Assembly: GCA_019779905.1 (NCBI GenBank)
Contig: JABAKE010000015.1
Coordinates: forward strand, 1-64,000
DNA from: Modestobacter lapidis
GTDB taxonomy: Bacteria; Actinomycetota; Actinomycetes; Mycobacteriales; Geodermatophilaceae
Length of the DNA: 64,000 bases
Direction of reading: 5' to 3'
The position numbers and the translations under genes were made by a program. This document shows positions 49,291 through 57,203 of the stretch, piece after piece. Under the pieces are notes generated by a model. It was not told the origin of the DNA and searched no databases. It was given only the letters and a program-made list of their open reading frames with translations. Each line of letters begins with the position of its first letter. Within the stretch, counting starts at the first letter, position 1.

Positions 49291-50013
49291 TCACCCCGAG
49301 GCGCGGCGGAGCACCTCGGCCTCCCAGTTCAGCGGTCCCTCCACCACCGACGTCCACCGGTGCTCACCGGGCAGGCGTCGTTGCAGCAGACCCCAGAGCC
49401 GGTCCAGCCGTCCGCTGGACCGGATCGTCACCTGCTCGCCCGGCCGCAGCCGGGTCAGCCGGTCCACGGCGACGCGGTCGGCGAAGCCGGTCGGCAGCGC
49501 GTCCAGGTCCAGCACGGGGCCCTCGCTGAGCAGGAACCACCCGGCGTGGTGCGGTGCGTCCTGCCGTGCACCGGCCTCCTCGGCCACTCCGGCGAGCACC
49601 TCCTCCTCGTGCCGCAGGTGCCGGCCGAGCCGGTCGTCGAGGTCGGTGAGCGCCCGGACCAGGCGTCCGGTGTCCCGGCCGTCGTCAGTGGCGGCGCAGG
49701 TCACCTCGTCGACCGCGTCCCGGAGGCCGGCGTGCTCGGCGGCGAGCTGCCGGGCACGCGGATCGGCGTGGCTGCCACAGGCCCGGGCGAACAGCCGGCG
49801 TTCCTCCGCCGCCGCCTGGTCCAGCACCTCATGGTGCAGGTAGGCCAGCAGCGCCTGCACCTCCGCGACCGGCCAGGAGCCGGCGCCCAGCGCGTCGATC
49901 ACCCGCTGACGGCGCAGCCCGGTCTCCTGGTGCAGTGCCCGGTGCTCCGCGGCGAGGGTGTCCGGCGCCGCGCCCCCTGCCGCTGCCCTCGGCGCGTCGG
50001 GCATCGCGGACAT
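49291..50013 (-). CDS. hemerythrin-DUF2249 fusion protein
   Basis: A 240-residue protein. The hemerythrin-like helical bundle (about 15-150) carries E-H-R-A-L-H, Y-L-H-H-E-V-L, A-A-E-H-A-G-L and H-L-R-H-E-E-E, giving the histidine/acid set for a di-iron site. A DUF2249 domain follows (about 165-238, ending L-N-W-E-A-E-V). Hemerythrins bind O2 or NO and DUF2249 often accompanies denitrification or NO genes. ATG 50013 shares a base with the upstream DUF2249 stop (TGATG). Confidence 0.82.
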   Translation of the reverse strand: MSAMPDAPRAAAGGAAPDTLAAEHRALHQETGLRRQRVIDALGAGSWPVAEVQALLAYLHHEVLDQAAAEERRLFARACGSHADPRARQLAAEHAGLRDAVDEVTCAATDDGRDTGRLVRALTDLDDRLGRHLRHEEEVLAGVAEEAGARQDAPHHAGWFLLSEGPVLDLDALPTGFADRVAVDRLTRLRPGEQVTIRSSGRLDRLWGLLQRRLPGEHRWTSVVEGPLNWEAEVLRRASG

Positions 50014-50321
50014 CACGCGATCCGCACGAGGGTGCGGGCGGCGCCCACGGCATCGCTGGTGTGCGACCAGCGGTAGGCCCGCTGCATGCGCGCCTCGGCC
50101 TCCCACTCCAGCCAGTACACGTCCTCGGGTCGGTCGCTCGTGACCTGCAGCTCCTGGCCGGGGTGCAGCTCGCGAAGGGCGGCGAGGAGCCGGCTGCGAC
50201 GGGTGTCGTACGTGCTGTCCCGGACGTCGAGCCGGATCGGTGGTCCGCCCGGCGGCCGCCCGTTCGCCCCAGCGCGGATCGGGGCGGCGGAGTGGGGGAG
50301 GAGCTCGCGGGTCGTGGTCAT
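50013..50321 (-). CDS. DUF2249 domain protein
   Basis: A 102-residue stand-alone DUF2249 protein: I-R-L-D-V-R-D-S, L-R-E-L-H-P-G-Q-E-L-Q-V-T-S-D and the ending E-W-E-A-E-A-R are the family pattern, related to the TusA-like fold. It is followed, overlapping by one base, by a hemerythrin with a second DUF2249 domain. ATG 50321 follows GGAGG. The interval upstream (50322-50552) holds no gene, only an A/T-rich dyad. Confidence 0.8.
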   Translation of the reverse strand: MTTTRELLPHSAAPIRAGANGRPPGGPPIRLDVRDSTYDTRRSRLLAALRELHPGQELQVTSDRPEDVYWLEWEAEARMQRAYRWSHTSDAVGAARTLVRIA

Positions 50322-50347
50322 CTGGACCTCCGGGCGGGATGCAGTCT

Positions 50348-50373
50348 GCTGACCCCTTTTTTCTACAGTCAGC
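50348..50373. promoter_or_regulatory. A/T-rich dyad GCTGAC-N14-GTCAGC upstream of DUF2249/hemerythrin
   Basis: Perfect 6-base arms enclose CCCTTTTTTCTACA, the most A/T-rich spot in several kilobases. It lies 27 bases upstream of the DUF2249 ATG and could be a promoter/operator for the module. Confidence 0.4.
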
Positions 50374-50552
50374 TCCGTGCAAAAACAACCCTTCGAGGGG
50401 CCGCCGACCGGGGAACGGTTCGGCCGGCACGCCGTGCAGCGCGACGAGGGTGGGGCTCCACGACGTCGCCGGCGACATCTGGTTCGGTGAGCTCACGCAC
50501 CGCCCGTCCGCGCTCCGCGACGTCCCGTGCTCCACCGACGAGAGGACCCCTG

Positions 50553-51278
50553 ATGCCCCCCACCGAGACCCCGTCGCTGCGGGAACGGCTGGCCGCCGGG
50601 CGGGCCTGCACCGGGTTGTGGAGCCTGCTGCCCGGCGTGGTGACCGCCGAGCTGCTGGCCGGCACCGGCGCCGACTTCGTGGTGCTCGACCTGCAGCACG
50701 GCGGCCTCGCCGAGGCCGAGCTGCCCGGCGTCGCGGCTGCGGTCGTGGCGGCCGGCTCGGTGCCGCTGGTGCGCACCCGCAGCCCGCACCCCGCCGACGT
50801 CGGCCGGCCGCTGGACCTGGGCGCGCACGGCGTCGTCGTGCCCAGCGTGCTGGACGCCGACCATGCCCGCGAGGTGGTGGCGGCCGGCCGGTACGGCCCG
50901 ACCGGCACCCGCTCGGCAGGCCGGCTGTCCGGCGGCTCCGACGACCCGTTGGTGGTGGTGATGGTGGAGACGGCCGGCGCGCTCGCCGAGCTCGACGCGG
51001 TGCTCGCCATCGACGGGCTGGACGGCGTGTACGTGGGGCCGGTGGACCTCTCGCTGTCCCTCGGCCGGGCCGGCGAGGACATCGGGGAGGTGCTCTCGTC
51101 GGTGATCGCGCGCGCGGTGGCCGCCGGCGTCCCGGTCGGCGTGCACGCCTTCGACGGCACGACGGCCGCCGGGTACGCAGCGGAGGGCGCCACGATCGTC
51201 ACCGCCGCCATGGACACCATCGCGCTCGGCGCCGCGCTCACCGGGCACGTGCGCGCGGCCCGTGGTGCCCGGGGCTGA
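50553..51278 (+). CDS. HpcH/HpaI-family aldolase
   Basis: A 241-residue class II pyruvate-type aldolase. G-L-W-S-L-L-P-G opens the barrel, F-V-V-L-D-L-Q-H-G-G-L is the family block with the catalytic histidine, V-M-V-E-T-A-G-A-L carries the metal-binding glutamate and Y-V-G-P-V-D-L-S the metal-binding aspartate. It cleaves 2-keto-3-deoxy or 4-hydroxy-2-oxo acids to pyruvate and an aldehyde, and could finish a catabolic route, although the ring-degrading units lie 20 kb away. ATG 50553 follows GAGAGG. It overlaps the RDD gene by 17 bases. Confidence 0.88.
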   Translation: MPPTETPSLRERLAAGRACTGLWSLLPGVVTAELLAGTGADFVVLDLQHGGLAEAELPGVAAAVVAAGSVPLVRTRSPHPADVGRPLDLGAHGVVVPSVLDADHAREVVAAGRYGPTGTRSAGRLSGGSDDPLVVVMVETAGALAELDAVLAIDGLDGVYVGPVDLSLSLGRAGEDIGEVLSSVIARAVAAGVPVGVHAFDGTTAAGYAAEGATIVTAAMDTIALGAALTGHVRAARGARG

Positions 51279-51789
51279 GGCGGTCGCGTCCGGCCGGGAC
51301 CGGGTGCGGGCCTCGGGCTGGGACTACCTGGTCATCGTCGGCTGGCTGGCCGTGCTGACCGTGCTCGGGGTCGTCGTCCGCGGAGTGCTCCCGCCGGGCG
51401 CCGATGCCCCGTCCGCACTGGCCGCGGATGCCGTGGCCCTGGTGCTGTCCGTGCTGCCGGTCTGGACCTACCTGACGCTCACCGAGCGCGGGGCCGCGCA
51501 GGCGACCTGGGGCAAGCGGCGCACCGGGCTGCGGGTCGTGGCCGCCGGCGGGAACCGGGCCGGAGGAGCCCGGGTGGCCGTCCGGAACGCGGTCAAGCTG
51601 CTGCCCTGGCAGCTGGCCCACGTGTCGGTGGCCCGGGTGATCCTGGAGGTCGAGGCGCCCGTGGTCATCGGGACGACGTACGGGCTGTCCCTGCTGCTGC
51701 CCGTGGTGAGCATTGCGATGGCCTGGCGCGATCCGCTGCACCGGGCGCTGCACCACCGGATCGCCGGAACCCGGGTCGTCCCCGCCTGA
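51262..51789 (+). CDS. RDD-family membrane protein
   Basis: A 175-residue protein with three or four hydrophobic segments. The RDD family is recognised by an aspartate in the first helix (S-G-W-D-Y-L-V-I-V), G-A-A-Q-A-T-W-G-K-R-R-T-G-L-R-V-V and W-R-D-P-L-H-R-A-L-H-H-R-I-A-G-T-R-V-V at the end. Some members act as Na+(Li+/K+)/H+ antiporters; most are unknown. The start overlaps the aldolase gene, so it is translationally linked. GTG 51265 is an equivalent start. Confidence 0.85.
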   Translation: MVPGAEAVASGRDRVRASGWDYLVIVGWLAVLTVLGVVVRGVLPPGADAPSALAADAVALVLSVLPVWTYLTLTERGAAQATWGKRRTGLRVVAAGGNRAGGARVAVRNAVKLLPWQLAHVSVARVILEVEAPVVIGTTYGLSLLLPVVSIAMAWRDPLHRALHHRIAGTRVVPA

Positions 51790-51943
51790 CGGGGTGGGTG
51801 GCCGCTGCGCGGTCAGCCGGAAACGCAGGGTGACGACGCCCGCTCGGCCCGTCGCACCGCGTTGCGGGTGCCGCCCGTCCGGGTGTCTGCTGCCCCCGCC
51901 AGCGGGCGCGGGTGGCGTGGCCGCTGCGAACGGGGAGGCCTGC

Positions 51944-53653
51944 ATGTCCCGCAGCCGCACTGCCGTCGTCAGCCTCGCCGTCGCCGTGCTGGTGGGCTCG
52001 GGCACCTCGGCGGCGAGCGCCGGCACGCCCGACCCGATCGGCCCGGTGCCCCCCGTGGACCTGCCGTGGGCCGGCTGCGGACTGACCGACGTCGGCGTCC
52101 AGGCAGGTGTCCAGTGCGCGCGGATCGACGTGCCGCTCGATCACGACGACCCGGCCGGCGCGCAGGTGCAGATCGCCCTGGCACGGGTTCCGGCGACCGA
52201 CCCGGCGCAGCGCATCGGGTCGCTGTTCTTCAACTTCGGCGGGCCGGGCGCCGCGGCCGTGGAGTCGCTGCAGAACGCCGGCGCCGAGCGCTTCGCCGTG
52301 CTCAACCAGCGCTTCGACATCGTCGCGTTCGACCCCCGGGGCGTGGGGAAGAGCAGCCCGGTGGTCGACTGCCAGGTCGGCCCGGGGGTGGCCGCACCGG
52401 AGCCCGAGCCGGTGCCGGCGCCCACGCCGATCGATCCGGGGATCGACGCAGCGGAGGGCGACGCCGTGGACGCCGACGCCCTGGTCGCCGAGGCGCAGCG
52501 CTACGTCGACGCCTGCGTGGCGGCCAACGGCGAGCTCCTCGAGCACCTCTCGACCGCCAACGTCGCCCGGGACCTCGACATGCTCCGGGCCGCCGTCGGC
52601 GACGCGCAGCTCACCTACCTGGGCTGGTCCTACGGCACCTTCCTCGGCGCCACCTACGCCGCCCTCTTCCCCGACCGCTACCGCGCGCTGGTGCTCGACG
52701 GCGCCCTCGACCCGGAGCAGTACCTCGCCGACCCCGTCGCGCTCAGCACGGCGCAGTCCGCCGGGTTCGAGGAGGCGCTCGACCGGTTCCTGCTCGCCTG
52801 CGCCGCCGACCAGGTCGCCTGCTCCGGGTTCGGCGGCAGCGACCCGGCCACCGCCTACGACGCCCTGCTGGCCGCGGCGGCGCAGACCCCGATCCCCGCG
52901 GACGGGTATGCCGTCGACCCCCGCCCGGTCACGAGGGACGACGTCCTGGGCGTCACCGCCACGCTGCTCTACGCCAAGCAGGCCTGGGGCCTCCTGGCCG
53001 CCGCCCTCGCCCAGGGGGCCGCGGGCGACGGGTCGCTGCTCAGGGCGATCGTCTCCCAGATCGTCAGCCCGCCCGACCCCGACGGTTCCCCCGACTCGTC
53101 GACGGACCGCTTCGTCGCCATCACCGCCGCCGAGCGGGACTGGCCGCGGGACATCGACTCCTACCTGGCGCGCGGCGCGCGGGAGGCGACCGACTTCCCG
53201 CACTTCGGCAGCGCCTACGGCGAGCTCGTCTGGGCGCTGTGGCCGGTGCGCGACGAGGATGCCTACCGCGGTCCGTTCACCGTCGCCCCGTCGTCCGCGA
53301 CCCCGCTGGTCATCGGCACCACCCACGATCCCGCGACGCCGTACGCCGGTGCGCCGGCCCTCGTGGCGGAGCAGGGCAATGCCCGCCTGCTGACGATGGA
53401 CGGCGACGGCCACACCGCCTACGGCGGGAACTCCGCCTGCATCGACACCGCCACCGAGGCCTACCTGGTCGACCTCGTGCTCCCCGCGGAGGGCACGGTG
53501 TGCGCGCAGGAAGTGCCGTTCGAGGCCCCGGCGCTCGCGAGCGAGGAGGACGCGGGGACGCGCACCGGTGTGCGGCTGTCGGTGGCGGCCCCGGTCGGCA
53601 GCCCGGTGCTCGGCAGCCCGGTGCTCGGCAGCCCGGTGCGGAGCGGCCGCTGA
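51944..53653 (+). CDS. secreted tripeptidyl aminopeptidase-like alpha/beta hydrolase
   Basis: A 569-residue protein with a Sec signal (basic M-S-R-S-R, hydrophobic core, cleavage after A-S-A near 27). The alpha/beta-hydrolase core has N-F-G-G-P-G for the oxyanion site, G-W-S-Y-G-T for the catalytic serine and a C-terminal TAP-like domain with D-G-H-T-A-Y for the histidine. Streptomyces Tap/SlpD-type enzymes of this layout release short N-terminal peptides. Cysteine pairs suggest disulfides. The last residues are three G-S-P-V-L/R units encoded by tandem repeats. ATG 51944 follows GGGGAGG. Confidence 0.88.
   Translation: MSRSRTAVVSLAVAVLVGSGTSAASAGTPDPIGPVPPVDLPWAGCGLTDVGVQAGVQCARIDVPLDHDDPAGAQVQIALARVPATDPAQRIGSLFFNFGGPGAAAVESLQNAGAERFAVLNQRFDIVAFDPRGVGKSSPVVDCQVGPGVAAPEPEPVPAPTPIDPGIDAAEGDAVDADALVAEAQRYVDACVAANGELLEHLSTANVARDLDMLRAAVGDAQLTYLGWSYGTFLGATYAALFPDRYRALVLDGALDPEQYLADPVALSTAQSAGFEEALDRFLLACAADQVACSGFGGSDPATAYDALLAAAAQTPIPADGYAVDPRPVTRDDVLGVTATLLYAKQAWGLLAAALAQGAAGDGSLLRAIVSQIVSPPDPDGSPDSSTDRFVAITAAERDWPRDIDSYLARGAREATDFPHFGSAYGELVWALWPVRDEDAYRGPFTVAPSSATPLVIGTTHDPATPYAGAPALVAEQGNARLLTMDGDGHTAYGGNSACIDTATEAYLVDLVLPAEGTVCAQEVPFEAPALASEEDAGTRTGVRLSVAAPVGSPVLGSPVLGSPVRSGR
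53597..53641 (+). repeat. three 15-base tandem repeats at the 3' end of the peptidase gene
   Basis: GGCAGCCCGGTGCTC twice, then GGCAGCCCGGTGCGG. In frame, encoding Gly-Ser-Pro-Val-Leu units. Confidence 0.9.
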
Positions 53654-53665
53654 GCGGCGGCCTCG

Positions 53666-54418
53666 TCAGGCGGCGGAGCTGCCGGCCGGCGGGCCCACCC
53701 GGTGGTCGTCCCGGCGGCGGCGGGCGGCCACCGCGGTGAGCCAGCCACTGACCGCCACGTAGTAGCCGACGTAGCCCAGCGAGAGGGCCACCACGAGCGG
53801 GTGCGGGTCGGGGTACTGGACCAGCAGCAGCGCGTAGGTGCCGACCCAGACCGCGGTGAGCAGCAGGCTCAGGGTACGCAGCGGCTGGGTGCGCGAGGGG
53901 TACAGGTAGTGCACCGGCACGAACACCAGCACGGAGCAGACGACCAGGACGGCGGCGACCGCCGGCCGGCCGAGGTCGAGCACCACCGCGTAGAAGACGA
54001 CGATGTTCCAGTAGCTGGGGAACCCGAGGAACGTGTGGTCGTCGGGCTTCGCGTCGACCCGGCAGAACTGGTAGCTCGACGCCAGCAGCGGCAGCGCGAC
54101 GAGCACCCACCCCCACGGCCCGTCGGGGAGTGCGCCGACGGTCCAGAGCAGCACGAGCGGGGCGAAGACGAACGTCAGGTAGTCGATGATGTTGTCCAGC
54201 AGGGCGCCGTCGAACCAGGGGAGCGTCTCCTTGACCCGCGCAGTGCGGGCCAGCATGCCGTCGGTGCCGTCGATGACCAGGGCGACCAGCCCGATCCACA
54301 GCGCGGCGACGGCGTTCCCGTCGAGGGCGGCCAGCACGATCAGGAACGCCAGCACGGAGCCGCTCGCGGTGTAGAGGTGCACGGCCGCACCGGCCAGGCG
54401 TCGGTTGCGTGAGAACAC
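53666..54418 (-). CDS. CDP-alcohol phosphatidyltransferase, phosphatidylcholine-synthase-like
   Basis: A 250-residue membrane enzyme with about eight hydrophobic segments. The CDP-alcohol motif reads D-G-T-D-G-M-L-A-R, followed at the right spacing by G-A-L-L-D-N-I-I-D, so all motif aspartates are present. The V-K-E-T-L-P-W-F-D-G-A and D-Y-L-T-F-V-F-A-P context resembles phosphatidylcholine synthase (CDP-diacylglycerol plus choline). The start is uncertain: GTG 54418 gives the family-like N-terminus R-N-R-R-L-A-G-A-A-V-H-L-Y, but there is no ribosome site and the frame is open to 54754. It is divergent from a PmtA-like methyltransferase gene. Confidence 0.78.
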   Translation of the reverse strand: MFSRNRRLAGAAVHLYTASGSVLAFLIVLAALDGNAVAALWIGLVALVIDGTDGMLARTARVKETLPWFDGALLDNIIDYLTFVFAPLVLLWTVGALPDGPWGWVLVALPLLASSYQFCRVDAKPDDHTFLGFPSYWNIVVFYAVVLDLGRPAVAAVLVVCSVLVFVPVHYLYPSRTQPLRTLSLLLTAVWVGTYALLLVQYPDPHPLVVALSLGYVGYYVAVSGWLTAVAARRRRDDHRVGPPAGSSAA

Positions 54419-54647
54419 CTGCTGCTGCCGCCCCGTCGTCCGTCGTCCCGGATGGCCGGCCGTGCGGAGGCCGGTCAGCTCGCTCGACCGAACTCTCCCA
54501 CACCGTCCCCGGCCGGACCTCCCGGCTCGTCCGTGCCGCCGCCCGGCGGAATTTCCGGCCGTTCCGACGGTCCCGGACGCGCGCCGACGCCCCAGTCGTG
54601 ACATCGTGCGTTCCGGCCGGACGTCGGCCCAGTGCCGGAGGGACAGC

Positions 54648-55223
54648 ATGAGACAGCAGGTGACCGATCGGCTGCGCTTCCTGCGGGCCTTCGTGGCGAA
54701 CCCGCGGCAGGTGGGCGCGGTGCTTCCCACGTCGCGCTCGGCGGTGCGGGACATGCTCGACCTCGCCGACCTCCCGGGCGCCGACCTCGTGGTCGAGCTC
54801 GGCGCAGGTACCGGCAGCCAGACCGGGCAGATCCTGGAGCGGCTGCGCCCCGGGGCGCGGTTGGTGGCCCTGGAGATCGACCCGGCGCTGGCCGAGCTGC
54901 TCTCCGCGCGCTACGACGACCCGCGGCTGCAGGTCGTCTGCGGCTCCGCGGAGCAGCTGTCCGACCACCTGGAGGGGCGGCTGGCCGACGTCCTCGTGTG
55001 CGCGCTGCCGTTCACCTCGCTCGATCAGGGGCTCCGCCGCCGGATCCTGGACCAGATGCCCCGTGCGCTGGCCGCCACGGGCACCGCCGTGGTGATCCAG
55101 TACTCGCCGCTGATCGAGTCCGAGCTCCGCCGGCGCTTCGGCTCGGTCCGACGGCGGATCTCCCCGCTGAACGTGCCGCCGGCCTGGCTGTTCGGCTGCA
55201 CCGCGCCCGTCCGCACCGACTGA
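54648..55223 (+). CDS. PmtA-like phospholipid N-methyltransferase
   Basis: A 191-residue SAM-dependent methyltransferase. The N-terminus F-L-R-A-F-V-A-N-P-R-Q-V-G-A-V-L-P-T-S-R is the pattern of bacterial phosphatidylethanolamine methyltransferases of the PmtA type, followed by SAM motif I V-V-E-L-G-A-G-T-G near residue 47 and A-L-P-F-T-S-L near 120. PmtA converts phosphatidylethanolamine stepwise to phosphatidylcholine. The similarity to rRNA adenine methylases leaves another substrate possible. ATG 54648 follows CCGGAGGG. The divergent interval (54419-54647) contains no further gene. Confidence 0.75.
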   Translation: MRQQVTDRLRFLRAFVANPRQVGAVLPTSRSAVRDMLDLADLPGADLVVELGAGTGSQTGQILERLRPGARLVALEIDPALAELLSARYDDPRLQVVCGSAEQLSDHLEGRLADVLVCALPFTSLDQGLRRRILDQMPRALAATGTAVVIQYSPLIESELRRRFGSVRRRISPLNVPPAWLFGCTAPVRTD

Positions 55224-55353
55224 GGACGACGCCGGGCCGACCACCCGCGCACCCGGAGGCCCGGAAAATCGCTGGCGTCCGATGACTTCGCACCGCAGAT
55301 TCCGTCAGAGGGTCGAGAGACGCTCTGCTCGGAGCGCACGGTGAGGAGCGGCG

Positions 55354-56334
55354 ATGACGGCACACGCACCACTCGCGATCGAGGCGACGGCCCTGGCCAG
55401 GTCCTTCGGGTCGACGCGGGCCGTCGACGGGGTCGACCTCGCCGTGCCGGCCGGCGCGATCTACGGCGTCCTCGGGCCGAACGGGGCCGGCAAGACGACG
55501 ACCATCCGGATGCTGGCCACCCTGATCGAGCCCGACTCCGGGTCCGCCCGCGTGCTGGGGCACGACATCGTGACCGAGTCCGACGCCGTCCGCGGGCTGG
55601 TCAGCCTCACCGGCCAGCTCGCCTCCGTCGACGAGGAGCTCACCGGCCGGGAAAACCTGGTGCTGCTGGGCCGGCTGCTCGGGCTGGGCCGGTCCGCGGC
55701 CCGCACCCGGGCCGACGAGCTGCTCGAGGCGTTCGGCATCGCCGAGGCGTCCGGCCGGCTGGTCAAGAACTTCTCCGGGGGCATGCGCCGCCGGCTGGAC
55801 ATCGCGGCGAGCATCGTGGTCACGCCGGAGCTGATGTTCCTCGACGAGCCGACGACGGGCCTGGACCCGCGGTCGCGCAACCAGGTCTGGGAGATCGCCC
55901 GCGCCCTGGCGGCCGAGGGGACGACGATCCTGCTCTGCACGCAGTACCTGGAGGAGGCCGACCAGCTGGCCGACGGCATCGCGGTGATCGACCGGGGGCG
56001 GGTCATCGCCGAGGGCACGCCCGGCCAGCTCAAGGCCTCGGTCGGCACCGGTGCCCTGCACGTGCGGCTGCTGGACGCCGGCTGTCGCGTGGACGCCGCC
56101 CGGCTGCTGGAGGGCGTGGTCGGCCCGGTGGTGCTCGAACCCGACCCGGCCGCGCTCTCCGCATCGTGCTCGGACGCCGACCGCGCGGCGACGGGGGTCG
56201 CCGAGCTATCCCGCGCGGGCTTCGGCATCGCGGAGTTCTCCCTCGCCCAGCCCAGCCTGGACGAGGTGTTCCTGGCCCTCACCGGCCACCTGACGGAGGA
56301 GTCCGACCGCACCCCCGAGGAGCAGGCGTCATGA
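55354..56334 (+). CDS. DrrA-type ABC transporter ATP-binding protein
   Basis: A 326-residue ATPase: Walker [11 protein letters not shown]-loop L-T-G-Q, signature [10 protein letters not shown], Walker B L-M-F-L-D-E-P and T-T-G-L-D-P. The C-terminal 80 residues form the accessory domain of daunorubicin-resistance DrrA-like proteins. With the following permease it should export a hydrophobic drug or lipid. ATG 55354 follows GTGAGGAG. A small dyad, CGCTC-N6-GAGCG (55321-55336), lies just upstream. Confidence 0.9.
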   Translation: MTAHAPLAIEATALARSFGSTRAVDGVDLAVPAGAIYGVLGPNGAGKTTTIRMLATLIEPDSGSARVLGHDIVTESDAVRGLVSLTGQLASVDEELTGRENLVLLGRLLGLGRSAARTRADELLEAFGIAEASGRLVKNFSGGMRRRLDIAASIVVTPELMFLDEPTTGLDPRSRNQVWEIARALAAEGTTILLCTQYLEEADQLADGIAVIDRGRVIAEGTPGQLKASVGTGALHVRLLDAGCRVDAARLLEGVVGPVVLEPDPAALSASCSDADRAATGVAELSRAGFGIAEFSLAQPSLDEVFLALTGHLTEESDRTPEEQAS

Positions 56335-57167
56335 GTACGGCCACCCCGGCCACCGGCACCGCCGACACCCTCGCCGTCCGGCGGGCCATCGCCTCCACCG
56401 CGCGGCCGCCCCGTCCGGGGCGGTTGTCGACGGCGCTCACCTTCGGTTGGCGCGGGATGCTCAAGGTCAAGCACGTGCCCGAGCAGCTGCTGGACGTCAC
56501 GGTGACGCCGGTGATGTTCGTGCTGATGTTCACCTACCTGTTCGGCGGCGCGATCGCCGGCTCCACGGCCGCCTACCTGCAGTACATCCTCCCGGGCATG
56601 CTGGTCATGTCGGTGCTGTTCACCACCGTCTACTCCGGCGTCTCGCTGAACACCGACCTGACCAAGGGGGTCGTCGACCGGTTCCGCTCGCTGCCCATCT
56701 GGCGGCCGGCGCCGCTGCTCGGGTCGTTGCTGGGCGACAGCGTCCGGTACGTCGTCGCCGGCACGGTGATCATCGTGCTCGGGCTCGTGCTGGGGTACCG
56801 GCCAGAAGGCGGTGCGCCGGGCGCGCTCGCGGCGCTGGCGCTCGTGGTGGTGTTCTCGTTCGGGCTGTCGTGGGTCTTCTCGGTGCTCGGGCTGCTGATG
56901 CGCTCCCCGAACGCGGTCATGAACGCGGGCTTCATGGCGATCTTTCCGCTCACGTTCCTGTCCAACGTGTTCGTCGACCCCAGCACGCTGCCCGGTCCGC
57001 TGGCGGCGTTCGTCGACGTCAACCCGATCTCGATCCTGGCCACGGCGTCCCGCTCGCTGATGAGCGGTGCACCGGACGCGGGCGCCATCACCATCTCCCT
57101 CGTGGTCGCCGCCGCGCTGGCGCTGGTGTTCCTGCCGCTCACCACGCGGCTGTACCGCAGCCGCTGA
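56331..57167 (+). CDS. DrrB-type ABC transporter permease
   Basis: A 278-residue ABC-2 permease with six hydrophobic segments after a 40-residue cytoplasmic N-terminus; [16 protein letters not shown] and the family block [11 protein letters not shown] are intact. Its ATG overlaps the ATPase stop (ATGA), so the two subunits are made together. The pair probably gives resistance to a toxic compound or exports a product. A strong hairpin begins 6 bases after the stop. Confidence 0.9.
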   Translation: MSTATPATGTADTLAVRRAIASTARPPRPGRLSTALTFGWRGMLKVKHVPEQLLDVTVTPVMFVLMFTYLFGGAIAGSTAAYLQYILPGMLVMSVLFTTVYSGVSLNTDLTKGVVDRFRSLPIWRPAPLLGSLLGDSVRYVVAGTVIIVLGLVLGYRPEGGAPGALAALALVVVFSFGLSWVFSVLGLLMRSPNAVMNAGFMAIFPLTFLSNVFVDPSTLPGPLAAFVDVNPISILATASRSLMSGAPDAGAITISLVVAAALALVFLPLTTRLYRSR

Positions 57168-57173
57168 CCGGCC

Positions 57174-57203
57174 GGCAGCGGGCCGGTCAGCCGGCCCGCT
57201 GCC
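57174..57203. terminator. terminator hairpin with the convergent gene's stop codon in its loop
   Basis: GGCAGCGGGCCGG-TCAG-CCGGCCCGCTGCC is a perfect 13-bp stem. The 4-base loop contains the TGA stop (minus strand, 57187-57189) of the converging MFS gene, so one element serves both genes. Confidence 0.75.

Noticed and set aside
54419-54754. Longer N-terminus for the CDP-alcohol transferase
   Set aside because: The extension is Arg/Gly-rich, overlaps the divergent methyltransferase coding start and does not resemble family N-termini.
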